Below, in pieces: positions 1 to 10,374 of a stretch of 64,000 bases of DNA (position 1 is the stretch's first letter; each line of letters begins with the position of its first letter). The translations under genes were made by a program, and so were the position numbers. The DNA is from Prauserella cavernicola (lineage in GTDB: Bacteria > Actinomycetota > Actinomycetes > Mycobacteriales > Pseudonocardiaceae). The stretch lies in NCBI RefSeq assembly GCF_016595675.1, contig NZ_JAENJH010000002.1, positions 1,240,001 through 1,304,000 of the forward strand, given 5' to 3'. Under the pieces are notes generated by a model. That model was not told the origin of the DNA. It did not search any database and worked only from the letters and a program-made list of their open reading frames with translations.

Positions 1-823
1 TGCCGAGCCGAGGACACTCAGCGCACTCGGTCTGGCCGGGCAGCAGATAGCTGAAGCAGCAGCTCTCCCTGCGCCTGCACCACAGGCGTCGACCGTCCGC
101 GCCGGGTTCCATGCGCAACGTCGAGGCCGAGGTCAGCGGCGTGAACCGCGACTCGAGCACCAGTGCCGCGTCGGCGACGCCCGCGCCCTCGTCGCCGCCG
201 TCGAGTCCCGCCCACCACAGGCACGCGTCGAGCGCGTCGGTCGCGCCCGCCCACAGCACCCGGTTGCCGAGCGGGCTCATCCGGCCGTAGGTGCGGACGA
301 AGCGCGCGGCGTGCGCGGTGTAGCGGGCCCGCAGCACCGCCGCGAGGGCGCGCTCGTCCGCGACGACCGTGGCCTCCGGCCGCCCCGCGGCGGGGTCGAG
401 CGGCAGGCAGTAGAAGGAGGTGCCGAGCACCGCGATGCCCGTGGGGTCGGGCCTGCCATCGGCGGAGATCCGGAAGCCCAGCTCCTCGGGTCGCAGTGAC
501 GGCACCCGGCGTTCGTGGTGCAGCAGGAGCGCGCCCGCGTACGCCGGTACGCGGAGGTACCAGGACATGACGTAGCTGGCCGCGGTCCTCGGGGGTGCCT
601 CGCCGTACTGCTCGCGCAACCAGTCGGACAGCGCCAGGCACCACTCACCGATGCGGCCGGGTTGCGTCAGCAGGTCTGAGCACCGCTGCCAGCCCTCGCC
701 TGGCAGGTCGGCACGGAGCTCGACGCGATCCTGCAGGCCCGCGACCCTGGTCAGCGAGTCCGAGAGGGAGTCGAGCTGGGCGCGCGTGTGTCGAGCATCA
801 CGCACGGACCGATCAACGGTCAC
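1..823 (-). CDS. FhuF-like [2Fe-2S] siderophore-iron reductase family protein, 3' end cut by window edge
   Basis: The protein has the FhuF C-terminal signature C-C-x10-C-x2-C (CCFSYLLPGQTECAEC, close to the left edge), which binds a [2Fe-2S] cluster in the E. coli ferric-siderophore reductase FhuF. About 270 residues lie in the window and the stop codon is outside it. I chose the GTG at 823, the last in-frame start before the regulatory region. The role inferred is reductive iron release from siderophores in the cytoplasm. A candidate iron box lies 30 bp upstream, which supports iron repression. The gene is divergent from clpC. The substrate siderophore cannot be told from this sequence. Confidence 0.82.
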   Translation of the reverse strand, partial: MTVDRSVRDARHTRAQLDSLSDSLTRVAGLQDRVELRADLPGEGWQRCSDLLTQPGRIGEWCLALSDWLREQYGEAPPRTAASYVMSWYLRVPAYAGALLLHHERRVPSLRPEELGFRISADGRPDPTGIAVLGTSFYCLPLDPAAGRPEATVVADERALAAVLRARYTAHAARFVRTYGRMSPLGNRVLWAGATDALDACLWWAGLDGGDEGAGVADAALVLESRFTPLTSASTLRMEPGADGRRLWCRRRESCCFSYLLPGQTECAECPRLG

Positions 824-852
824 GGATCGCCTCCGCTTGCTCCATTCGGGCG

Positions 853-871
853 TTAGGTCTGCCTTACCTTA
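853..871. promoter_or_regulatory. Candidate IdeR/DmdR iron box
   Basis: TTAGGTCTGCCTTACCTTA is an imperfect 19-bp palindrome. It matches the actinobacterial iron-box consensus TTAGGTTAGGCTAACCTAA at about 14-15 of 19 positions, with both outer half-sites (TTAGGT and ACCT) kept. It sits 30 bp upstream of the FhuF-like start, where an IdeR/DmdR-type repressor would block transcription when iron is plentiful. Binding is inferred from the match and the gene's function. Confidence 0.65.
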
Positions 872-1213
872 CCGCTGGACGGGTGACTCGCCACCCGCGC
901 ACCTCTTTCGTGGGAAAGCTGGGTCACGGATATCTGTTCGCGGTGAGCGGACAAGAATTTCCATCGGAATCAAAAGGTGCCGCTTGTGCGTTGTGCCAGA
1001 CGTCAACAGCCAGCAACAAACGGACTGTGTGTCTGCTCAGCGCCGGGTCAGGTGTCATCGCCCGGTCGGCAGGAGCGGGGTGCAAACGGCCAGAGTGGTA
1101 GGCCGACACGTGCGCTTGGCTACTACAGTGGTCTCACGGTGCCGAACTCATTGCCGGAAGAGTTCGTTGGTGATGAGATCGGGCCGCCGGGCGCAGCAGT
1201 CGAGGGAGTGGGA
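872..1213. other. Divergent intergenic region upstream of clpC
   Basis: About 340 bp with no convincing gene. The clpC reading frame stays open upstream to 977, but the conserved protein begins at 1214. A GGAAT at 966-970 followed about 19 bp later by GTTGTG loosely resembles an ECF sigma (SigE/SigH-type) promoter; this is weak. No lsr2 gene lies next to clpC, unlike in mycobacteria. Confidence 0.4.
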
Positions 1214-3766
<2,553 letters not shown>

Positions 3767-3786
3767 CCGCAACCCGGTACGACGGA

Positions 3787-3819
3787 AACGGCGCCCCACG
3801 CTTTGCGTGGGGCGCCGTT
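3787..3819 (+). terminator. Strong hairpin terminator of clpC
   Basis: A perfect 15-bp stem (AACGGCGCCCCACGC with its complement) closes a 3-nt TTT loop 20 bp after the clpC stop. There is no long T tract, as usual in high-GC actinobacteria. Confidence 0.85.
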
Positions 3820-3871
3820 CCTGTCGGTACCCAAGCGCAAGTCGTGCGGCCCGACGCGCGACTCGCGCCCC

Positions 3872-3955
3872 GCTCCAGCCCGCGAGTCCCCCGTTCCCGC
3901 ACGCGAGTTCCCCGCTATGGCCGACGAGTTCCCCGTTCCCGACCGTGAGTTTCCC
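3872..3955 (-). repeat. 21-bp-period minisatellite array, four units, minus orientation
   Basis: The core GAGT recurs at 3884, 3905, 3926 and 3947, exactly 21 bp apart. Read on the minus strand each unit is G-rich, then (G/A)ACTCGCG-like, then a variable GC segment. The same family occurs in the opposite orientation at 4341-4444 and again at 55491-55680. The units share no spacer structure and no conserved reading frame, so this is not a CRISPR and probably not coding. Confidence 0.8.
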
Positions 3956-4340
3956 GATGGGACAAGCGGGGTCTGCGTTCCGACGGGATGTGATGGGCAG
4001 CGCCTCACGTAGCGCCCCGCGCGATTCGTATGCGACCGGAGAGCCGAAGCGGCCGTGCGCCGTCAGGACCTCGCACGACTGGCGGGAGTAAGGGCGTCTT
4101 CCGCTGAAAGCACGCGTGTGGGAGGACCAAGCGTGAAGGTCGAGGCGGGGATCTGATGCGCCGACGCGGGACGCCCTGCCCGGAGTGCGGAACTCGTTGT
4201 GCCGGGACGGAGGCCAACAGGCTGGATCGGGGACCCCGCTGCCTACTGGGCGGTGTCACGTTCCAAGCGGGGCACTCGCTGCGCGCTTGGAAGCACGCGA
4301 GCTGGAGCTGCGGCTCGGAACGGATGCTTGCGCGCGGGAG
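3956..4340. other. Non-coding stretch between two opposed minisatellite arrays
   Basis: About 385 bp between the convergent clpC and sir2 genes. The reading frames here are all short and arginine/proline-rich with no recognisable protein, and I see no RNA gene. It contains degenerate relatives of the 21-bp unit but no strict periodicity. Confidence 0.5.
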
Positions 4341-4444
4341 TGGGCAACTCACGCCCCGGAACGGGCAACTCGCGTGCAGGAGGGGGCAACTCGCGGCCCA
4401 GAGCGGGGGACTCGCGGGCTGGGGCGGGGGACTCGCGGGGCTGG
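4341..4444 (+). repeat. 21-bp-period minisatellite array, five units, plus orientation
   Basis: ACTC cores start at 4347, 4368, 4389, 4410 and 4431, all exactly 21 bp apart. The typical unit reads GGGGGACTCGCG followed by a variable GGCTGGGGC-like tail. It is the same family as the array at 3872-3955 but in the opposite orientation, so the two arrays form an inverted pair between clpC and sir2. Confidence 0.82.
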
Positions 4445-4486
4445 GTGCGCGGTCCGCGGTTGGTGGCGGGTGGCGGCGGCGCGGGG

Positions 4487-5302
4487 CTAGGTGATCGTTT
4501 TCGACAGGGCTGTCAGGGCGTTCAGGGCGGCTTCCGGGAGGGGGATGCCCCTGCCGTGGCGGACTTCGGGTTCGCGCGGGTTGATGCGCACCAGCGCTGC
4601 CGTCGCCGCACTCGCCAGCTCGGCCTGTCTGCGCACCGTCGGCACCGCGGTGCCAGCGCCCAGTTCGACCACCACCGCGTCGCGGTGCAGCCGCCGCCAG
4701 GCTCGCAGCTGCTCAGCCTGCTCGTCGCTGCGCTCCGGCAGCCACTCGATGTCGCCGAACATCAGGATGTTGGGCCGGGCCAGCCCGCCACACCGAGGGC
4801 ACGATGGCAGCGCACCGACCGCTCGCATCGTGTCCGGGTCCACCTCCACCGACACGTCGTCGGCAGGCCAGATGCCGGAGCCGCAGCGCGCCAGGCACTG
4901 CAGGTGATGGATCGACCCGTGCACCTCGGTGACATGCTCGAACCCGGCTCGCTGGAACTGGCCGTCGACGTTGGACGTGAACACGTGCACCCCACCGGGT
5001 TTGCGCTCACCCCACTCGCGCAGGATCCGGAACCCGTCGTGCGGCACCGTGCGGCGGTACAGCTCCAGCCGGTGCCCGTAGAAACCCCACGCCAGCGCGG
5101 GATCGGCGGCGAAGTGCTCGGGGTCGGCGATCTCGGCGAAGCTCAGTCCGAGTCGCGCGTAGGGCGGGTACGCGCGCCAGAACCCGTCCTCGCCCCTGAA
5201 GTCGGGGAGCCCGGAGTCGACGCCCATACCCGCGCCCGCGCACACGAGCAGCGCGTTCGCCGACGAGATCAGCCCGGCGGCGCGCTCGAGCTCGCGAATC
5301 AC
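4487..5302 (-). CDS. Sir2-family NAD-dependent protein deacylase
   Basis: A 271-residue sirtuin. The NAD-binding motif GAGMGVDSGLPDFRG lies at 23-37, TSNVDGQFQRAG at about 109-120, and the catalytic His is in VHGS (H128). Four cysteines in two pairs (C136/C140 and C168/C171) fit the structural zinc site. Sirtuins use NAD to remove acyl groups from lysines, giving nicotinamide and O-acyl-ADP-ribose. The GTG start at 5302 overlaps the mhuD stop (GTGA), so the two are translationally coupled. The substrate is unknown. Confidence 0.9.
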   Translation of the reverse strand: MIRELERAAGLISSANALLVCAGAGMGVDSGLPDFRGEDGFWRAYPPYARLGLSFAEIADPEHFAADPALAWGFYGHRLELYRRTVPHDGFRILREWGERKPGGVHVFTSNVDGQFQRAGFEHVTEVHGSIHHLQCLARCGSGIWPADDVSVEVDPDTMRAVGALPSCPRCGGLARPNILMFGDIEWLPERSDEQAEQLRAWRRLHRDAVVVELGAGTAVPTVRRQAELASAATAALVRINPREPEVRHGRGIPLPEAALNALTALSKTIT

Positions 5303-5610
5303 TCTGCCTTCGGCACCGAACTCTGCACGACCTCGAACTCCAGCAGACTCGCACCGCTGGACACGGGCTTGGCCCGCTCACCGGCGTGCGCCTCGCGGGA
5401 CGGGCCCTGGGCCCACGCCTGGAAGTGCTCCTCGGTCTCCCACTTCGTGTAGACGAAGTAACGGTCGTCGCCGGACACCGGGCGCAGCAGCTCGAAGCCG
5501 AGGAACCCGGGCTGCGAGTCCACGGCGTGCAGCCGTGCGGCGAAGCGCTTCTCCAGCTCGGGGCCTGCGCCCTCGGGGACCTCGATCGCGTTGATCTTCA
5601 CAACAGCCAT
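5299..5610 (-). CDS. mhuD: MhuD-type heme-degrading monooxygenase
   Basis: A 103-residue ABM/IsdG-fold protein whose sequence follows M. tuberculosis MhuD closely (start MAVVKINAIEVP, end ASLLEFEVV). The residues that bind and attack heme in MhuD are present at the same numbers: N7, W66 and H75. MhuD opens heme to mycobilin and releases iron without carbon monoxide. Gene order with clpC, an alpha/beta hydrolase and mutY also matches the mycobacterial locus. It is the first gene of a two-gene operon with sir2. No separate iron box is obvious upstream. Confidence 0.9.
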   Translation of the reverse strand: MAVVKINAIEVPEGAGPELEKRFAARLHAVDSQPGFLGFELLRPVSGDDRYFVYTKWETEEHFQAWAQGPSREAHAGERAKPVSSGASLLEFEVVQSSVPKAE

Positions 5611-5626
5611 GGCCCCAGCGTAGAAC

Positions 5627-7063
5627 CTAGTTGCGCAGCGAACCCGGATAGAGGTGCTCGTCACCGGGCAGCTCCGTGCCCCGGAACCAGTCGGCGAAGA
5701 AGCCTTCCAAGTCCTGGCCGGAGACGTCCGAGACGAACTGTTCGAAGTCCGGCCAGCTCGCGTTGCCCTCGCGGTGCTCGACGGGCCACTGCTTGAGCAC
5801 GCGGTCGAACGCCTCGTCGCCGATCTGCTTGCGCAGCGCGTGGATCGCGAGGGTTCCCTTGTCGTACACGCCTTCGAACTCGTTGCCCGCGCCCATGTCG
5901 TAGAGCTTCTGGCCCCAGAACTCGGTGTCGTCGCGCAGCTGGTCGATGTTGTTGCGGTACCTGGCATCGAGGTTGTCGCCCTGCTTGCCCTCGGCCCACA
6001 GCCATTCCGAGTAGCTCGCGAGGCATTCGTTGAGGCAGATGTCGGCCCACGACTCGACCGAGACCTCGTTGCCGTACCACTGGTGGGCGAGCTCGTGCAC
6101 GATCGTCGAGAAGTCGGCCCCGAGGGTGTAGGTGGGCCTGCCCTGCGTCTCCAGGGAGTAGCCGACGTCGTTGGCGAGGTAGATGCCGCCGGCCGACGTG
6201 GCCGGGTACTCGCCGAACTTCGTGGTGAGAAAGTCGATCACCTCGCCGACCCGGTCAGCGTCGCGCCGGATGCCCTCGGCTCCGGGGGCGTACGCGCTGA
6301 GCACGGGGGTGCCGTCGGCGAGCTGTCCCTTGTCGACGGTGAAGCGGTCGACGGCCACGGTAGTGAGGTAGCTGGCGACGGGTTCCTGCTCGGTCCAGGT
6401 GCTCGTGGTCCAGCCGTTCTCGGTCTTCGAGCTCTCCTGCGTGCCGATCGACACGGCGGTCCAGCCCTGCGGCACGCGCGCGGTGAGCCGGAACGTGGCC
6501 TTGTCGCGCGGGTGCTCGTTCACGGGGTACCAGTACGACCCCGACTGTGGTTCACCGAGCACGAACGCGCCGCCGGACTCGCTGCGCTGCCAGCCGTTGC
6601 CGCCGAGCTGGGCGCTGGAGGCGTCCTGCGGTTTGCCGTCGTAGCGCACGCGCGTGGTGAACTCGCTGCCCTCGGCCAGCGGCTCGCCGGGCGTGATCAC
6701 GAGCTCGAAGTCGCCTTCCCTGGCGAACTCCGCGGGCTGGCCGTCGACTTCGACGGAGCTGACGGTGAAGCCGCGCAGGTCGAGGTTGAACCGTTCGAGG
6801 TCCTGGGTGGCGCGCGCGGTGACGGTGGTGTCGCCGTCGAGATTGCCGTTGTCCGGGTTGTAGCCGATGGAGACGTCGTATCCGGTGGCGTCGTAGCCGC
6901 CGTTGCCGTCCTCGGGGTAGTACGGATCGCCGATCCCGGCCGCGCCCTGCACCGGAGCTCCCTGGTCTGGTTCCCGGGATTCGTCCGGTTGGGACGTGGT
7001 GCACGCGGCTAGTGTGCACACCAGACCGCCCAGCAGGGCGGCCCGCGCGCGGCGGCTAAACAT
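5627..7063 (-). CDS. Lipoprotein M1-family zinc metallopeptidase
   Basis: A 478-residue secreted aminopeptidase-like protein. A signal peptide ends in the lipobox LAAC (lipid-anchored C21), so it should sit outside the membrane. The zinc site HELAHQWYGN has H323, E324 and H327, with the third ligand E346 in NEC, the usual 18-residue spacing. The N-terminal beta-rich domain (about 45-250) is typical of M1 enzymes. The exopeptidase GAMEN motif is replaced by YSLETQGRP, a form I associate with short actinobacterial M1 proteins. It lacks the long C-terminal domains of PepN. It is not coupled to mhuD (16-bp gap). Confidence 0.88.
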   Translation of the reverse strand: MFSRRARAALLGGLVCTLAACTTSQPDESREPDQGAPVQGAAGIGDPYYPEDGNGGYDATGYDVSIGYNPDNGNLDGDTTVTARATQDLERFNLDLRGFTVSSVEVDGQPAEFAREGDFELVITPGEPLAEGSEFTTRVRYDGKPQDASSAQLGGNGWQRSESGGAFVLGEPQSGSYWYPVNEHPRDKATFRLTARVPQGWTAVSIGTQESSKTENGWTTSTWTEQEPVASYLTTVAVDRFTVDKGQLADGTPVLSAYAPGAEGIRRDADRVGEVIDFLTTKFGEYPATSAGGIYLANDVGYSLETQGRPTYTLGADFSTIVHELAHQWYGNEVSVESWADICLNECLASYSEWLWAEGKQGDNLDARYRNNIDQLRDDTEFWGQKLYDMGAGNEFEGVYDKGTLAIHALRKQIGDEAFDRVLKQWPVEHREGNASWPDFEQFVSDVSGQDLEGFFADWFRGTELPGDEHLYPGSLRN

Positions 7064-7111
7064 GGCGGGAGCTTACGCGCCCGCACCGAAAGACGAGGTG
7101 AATGCGAGTCC

Positions 7112-7876
7112 ATGCAGTGCGGCGAGGGAGTCGTCGATTTCGGTGGGCAGGGCCCGCCGATCGTGCTCCTGCACGGCCTCATGGGGCGCGCGACGACGTG
7201 GTGGCCGGTGACGCGCTGGCTCACCGGGTACGGGCACGTCGTGGGTCTGGACGCGCGTGGACACGGCAGGTCCCGGCGTCGCGGTGAGTGGCGCACCGAG
7301 GAGTTCGTGGCCGATGTCGCCCAGCTGGTGACCGGGCTCGGCGAGGGGCCCGCTGTGGTCATCGGGCACTCGATGGGTGGGCTGCACGCGTGGGTGCTCG
7401 CGGCCACGCACCCGGAACTGGTGCGCGCGGTGGTGGTGGAGGACATGGCTCCCGACCAGCGCGGTCGCACGGTCGAGGCGTGGCGAGGCCACTTCGACTC
7501 GTGGCCAGTGCCGTTCCGTTCGCTGGCGCACGTGCGGGAGTTCTTCGGCAGCACGGGCGACTACTTCGCCGAGTGTGTCGAGGAACGTGCCGACGGCTAC
7601 CACCTGCTGGCCGATCTCGAGGACCTGTACGAGATCGCGGCCGAATGGGGAAGGCGCGACTACTGGTCCTTTGTGGACAGTGTGAGGTGCCCGCTGCTCG
7701 TCGTCGAGGCGGGCGACACCGCGATGCCGCCGGGGCAGCAGGCAGAACTCGCCGGCCGGGTACCTGGCGGCAGGCACGTCGTCGTGCCCGGTGCGGGACA
7801 CGTGGTGCACGACGACGCGCCTGAGCAGTACCGGGGCGCCGTGGAGGCGTTCCTCTCGGAGGTCCTCGGCCGCTAG
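7112..7876 (+). CDS. Alpha/beta-fold hydrolase
   Basis: A 254-residue serine hydrolase of the alpha/beta fold. The oxyanion HG motif (LLHGLMG) is near residue 20, the nucleophile elbow is GHSMGG, and the C-terminal GAGHVVHDD supplies the histidine. It is the positional counterpart of the Rv3591c hydrolase of M. tuberculosis. The substrate is unknown. The ATG at 7112 gives the normal family start. Its stop codon overlaps the stop of the convergent amidase gene (shared CTAG). Confidence 0.85.
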   Translation: MQCGEGVVDFGGQGPPIVLLHGLMGRATTWWPVTRWLTGYGHVVGLDARGHGRSRRRGEWRTEEFVADVAQLVTGLGEGPAVVIGHSMGGLHAWVLAATHPELVRAVVVEDMAPDQRGRTVEAWRGHFDSWPVPFRSLAHVREFFGSTGDYFAECVEERADGYHLLADLEDLYEIAAEWGRRDYWSFVDSVRCPLLVVEAGDTAMPPGQQAELAGRVPGGRHVVVPGAGHVVHDDAPEQYRGAVEAFLSEVLGR

Positions 7877-8844
7877 CCGATCCTGGCCAGCCGTTGCTTG
7901 ACGGCCTGACGGTCGGCGCCGTCGGTGAGCAGGGGCCAGATGTCGGCACCGAGCAGCCCGCGCTCATCGGTGTGGGCGGAGGCGTAGCAGGTAGCCGTGG
8001 AAACCCCGTTGGCGTCGGCGAACGAGCGGACGGCACTGCGCGTCGCCGGGCCGAACACCCCGTCGACGGACACCTTCTCCCCGCGCGCCCGCAGCAGTCG
8101 CTGTGCTTCCCTGACCTGCTCGCCCGTGTCTCCCTGGCGCAGCAGCGGCCACTCGACGGGCTGGCGGGCCTGCACACCGAGCGAGGCCGCCACGGCCTCG
8201 CGCAGCTCCGGCAGCCGTCCGTAGAGAACCTCGCCTGGGCACTCGGTCGAGTTGAAGTCCCGGTGGCCCTTGATGAAATCGGTGGTGATTCCGTACTGGT
8301 CGGCCATGTAGGCCACCAGGTTCACCAGCGAGTCCCACAGCGCCTGCGGCACGTCGACGTCGGTGTAGAGGCCCTCGTTCTCGATCCCGACGACCTCACT
8401 GTTGTGGTTGCCCACGTTGGCGCCGAGCACGTGCTGGGTGCCGCCGCGCAGCACCTCGAGGCTGCGGTGCCGTCCTTCGGTGATGTGGCCACCGCGGCTG
8501 TTCGTGAACTGCTGGCCCGAGTCACCCCAGCCGCGAGTGTCCATGTGGAACGTCTGGATGTCGCGCGAGATCTGGAATGCGCGCTCTCTCGAATAGTCCT
8601 CGGTGTTGCCGGGCTCCACGGTGTGGTGCACGACGATGTAGGTGGGTTTGTGGTCGAGCACCTCGATGGGTTGGTCCGGTGGACGCGCTCCCCACAGATC
8701 GGTCCCGTAGATCACGGGTTCGGCTGCCCTGCGCGGAGCGGCGGTTGCAGGGGCCGCCCCCCAGGTCGTCAGGGCACCGACAGCGGTCGCGGCGATACCG
8801 CCCTTGAACAGGGCACGCCGGTCGAAACCAGAATTGCCGGTCAT
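7873..8844 (-). CDS. Tat-exported N-acetylmuramoyl-L-alanine amidase (PGRP/Amidase_2) with peptidoglycan-binding domain
   Basis: A 323-residue protein with a twin-arginine signal (DRRALFKGG followed by a hydrophobic segment and an Ala-rich cleavage region). The Amidase_2/PGRP domain spans about 50-220, with zinc-ligand-type histidines in IVVHHTVE and KGHRDFNSTECPG. A PG_binding_1 module follows (about 225-275, LRQGDTGEQVREAQRLL), with a further C-terminal tail. It is expected to cleave the bond between muramic acid and L-alanine in cell-wall peptidoglycan. A single gene with no visible partner. Confidence 0.88.
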   Translation of the reverse strand: MTGNSGFDRRALFKGGIAATAVGALTTWGAAPATAAPRRAAEPVIYGTDLWGARPPDQPIEVLDHKPTYIVVHHTVEPGNTEDYSRERAFQISRDIQTFHMDTRGWGDSGQQFTNSRGGHITEGRHRSLEVLRGGTQHVLGANVGNHNSEVVGIENEGLYTDVDVPQALWDSLVNLVAYMADQYGITTDFIKGHRDFNSTECPGEVLYGRLPELREAVAASLGVQARQPVEWPLLRQGDTGEQVREAQRLLRARGEKVSVDGVFGPATRSAVRSFADANGVSTATCYASAHTDERGLLGADIWPLLTDGADRQAVKQRLARIG

Positions 8845-8904
8845 CTCGATCTCCCTCGCAAATCGTGACGAGGGGAGACATTAACAAGATTCGCTTCTGT
8901 TCTG

Positions 8905-9780
8905 TCAATGTTCGCCCGGGAGAGCGAACCTCCCGTCGGCCGTTTGTTCGACCAGGCCATCCACCAGCAGCGAGTCCAGGCAGCGGTCTCGCTGACCCGC
9001 CTGCGACCACACGACGTCGAGTCGCGGTTTCTCCACCGGTTCCGAGGTGCCGCGCAGGACGTCGAGCAGCAGTCCGCGCACGTGCCGGTCGGTTCCGGCG
9101 AACTTCTGCACCGGTTTGGCGGGACCCGCGTAGGCGGGCCTGCCCGCGTGCTGCCAGGCGCAGCCGTCGAAGACGGGGCAGTCGGCGCAGCGCGGAGTGC
9201 GCGCCGTGCAGACCAGCGCGCCCAGTTCCATCAGCGCGGCCGAAAGCCGTGCCGCCCGCGATTCCGAGCGGGGCAGCAGAGCCTCGACGTCGGCCATGTC
9301 GCGAGTGTTCGACGGCGGTCCGGCGTCGCCCGCGCCGTGGACGGCCCTGGCGACGACCCTGCGCACGTTGGTGTCCACGACCGGAGCCCGCTGGCCGTAG
9401 GCGAACGCGGCGACCGCCCTCGCGGTGTAGGCGCCGATGCCGGGCAGGGCGAGCAGAGCGTCCACGTCAGCTGGCACGACGTCGCCGTGCTGTTCGGCGA
9501 TCGCCGAGGCGGCGGCGTGCAGTCGCAGCGCGCGCCGCGGGTAGCCGAGCTTGCCCCACGCGCGCACCACCTCACCCTGGCTCGAGGCGGCCAGGCCGGA
9601 GGGCTTCGGCCAGCGCGCGAGCCACTCGTGCCAGATCGGCTCGACCCTGGCGACCGGCGTCTGCTGCAACATGATCTCGCTGACCAGCACGCCCCACGCG
9701 GTGCACTCGGGGCGACGCCACGGCAGGTCGCGGCCTACCGTGTCGAACCAGTCGATCAGGGTGTCGGAGTCGATGGACAT
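8905..9780 (-). CDS. mutY: A/G-specific adenine DNA glycosylase MutY
   Basis: A 291-residue HhH-GPD glycosylase that removes adenine mispaired with 8-oxoguanine. The catalytic Glu is in SEIMLQQTPV (E35) and the catalytic Asp in VVDTNVRRV (D136), after the helix-hairpin-helix LPGIGAYTA. The [4Fe-4S] ligands C190, C197, C200 and C206 keep the C-x6-C-x2-C-x5-C spacing. A shortened C-terminal region follows, typical of actinobacterial MutY. The position next to the mhuD/hydrolase block matches mycobacteria. Confidence 0.95.
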   Translation of the reverse strand: MSIDSDTLIDWFDTVGRDLPWRRPECTAWGVLVSEIMLQQTPVARVEPIWHEWLARWPKPSGLAASSQGEVVRAWGKLGYPRRALRLHAAASAIAEQHGDVVPADVDALLALPGIGAYTARAVAAFAYGQRAPVVDTNVRRVVARAVHGAGDAGPPSNTRDMADVEALLPRSESRAARLSAALMELGALVCTARTPRCADCPVFDGCAWQHAGRPAYAGPAKPVQKFAGTDRHVRGLLLDVLRGTSEPVEKPRLDVVWSQAGQRDRCLDSLLVDGLVEQTADGRFALPGEH

Positions 9781-9824
9781 CCCTGGAATTACAGCAGCAC
9801 CGGCCGCCGTCGCGGCCGGGTGGG

Positions 9825-10316
9825 CTAGGAGACCTCGGTCAGCTCACCGCTGTGCACGTCGTAGACGAAGCCGCGCACGTTGTCCTTGTGCGGCAGGAAA
9901 GGACTCGTCCGCACGCGCCGCACCGACTGCCGCACGCTGGCCTGCACGTCCTTGAAGGCCTCGACGGCCCACGTCGGCCGCAGGCCGCAGTCGGTCTCCA
10001 GCTCGTCCTTGAAACTGTCCTCGGTCACGGTGTTCAGTCCGCAGCTGGTGTGCTGGACGATCAGTACCTCGGTGGTGCCGAGCTTGCGCTGGCTGAGCGC
10101 GAGCGAGCGGATCATGTCGTCGGTGACGACGCCACCCGCGTTGCGGAGCACGTGCGACTCGCCCTGCAACAGGCCGAAGATCTCGAACACGCGGATGCGC
10201 GCGTCCATACACGTCAGGATGGCCACATGGAGCGAGGGGCTGGCCGAGGAACGGTCGCCGGGCGTCGCGTTGCCCAGTTCCTGGTTGCGCTTGAGCAGCA
10301 GGTCGATCGCGGTCAT
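9825..10316 (-). CDS. Beta-class carbonic anhydrase
   Basis: A 163-residue beta-carbonic anhydrase that interconverts CO2 and bicarbonate. The zinc ligands are C36, H89 and C92 (motifs CMDAR and HTSCG), with the D38/R40 dyad. Length and motifs resemble M. tuberculosis Rv1284 more than Rv3588c, although the position next to mutY is that of Rv3588c. It ends 45 bp before mutY starts on the same strand, so the two may be cotranscribed. Confidence 0.92.
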   Translation of the reverse strand: MTAIDLLLKRNQELGNATPGDRSSASPSLHVAILTCMDARIRVFEIFGLLQGESHVLRNAGGVVTDDMIRSLALSQRKLGTTEVLIVQHTSCGLNTVTEDSFKDELETDCGLRPTWAVEAFKDVQASVRQSVRRVRTSPFLPHKDNVRGFVYDVHSGELTEVS

Positions 10317-10374
10317 ACGTCAATTGGACCATGAGCGGCTGGGCGAAAGGGGTGAGCAGCGGCTCACTTTCGGC

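Noticed and set aside
966-995. ECF sigma promoter (GGAAT, then GTTGTG) for clpC
   Set aside because: The match is short, lies about 220 bp from the start codon and would be expected often by chance; kept only as a remark.
3872-4444. Regular repeats that might be a CRISPR array
   Set aside because: The period is only 21 bp, the conserved core is about 8-10 bp with no unique spacers of usual length, and no cas gene is present.
5627-7063. M1 peptidase treated as broken because GAMEN is absent
   Set aside because: The zinc ligands are complete, and the ETQxRP form is, to my knowledge, normal for short actinobacterial M1 proteins.
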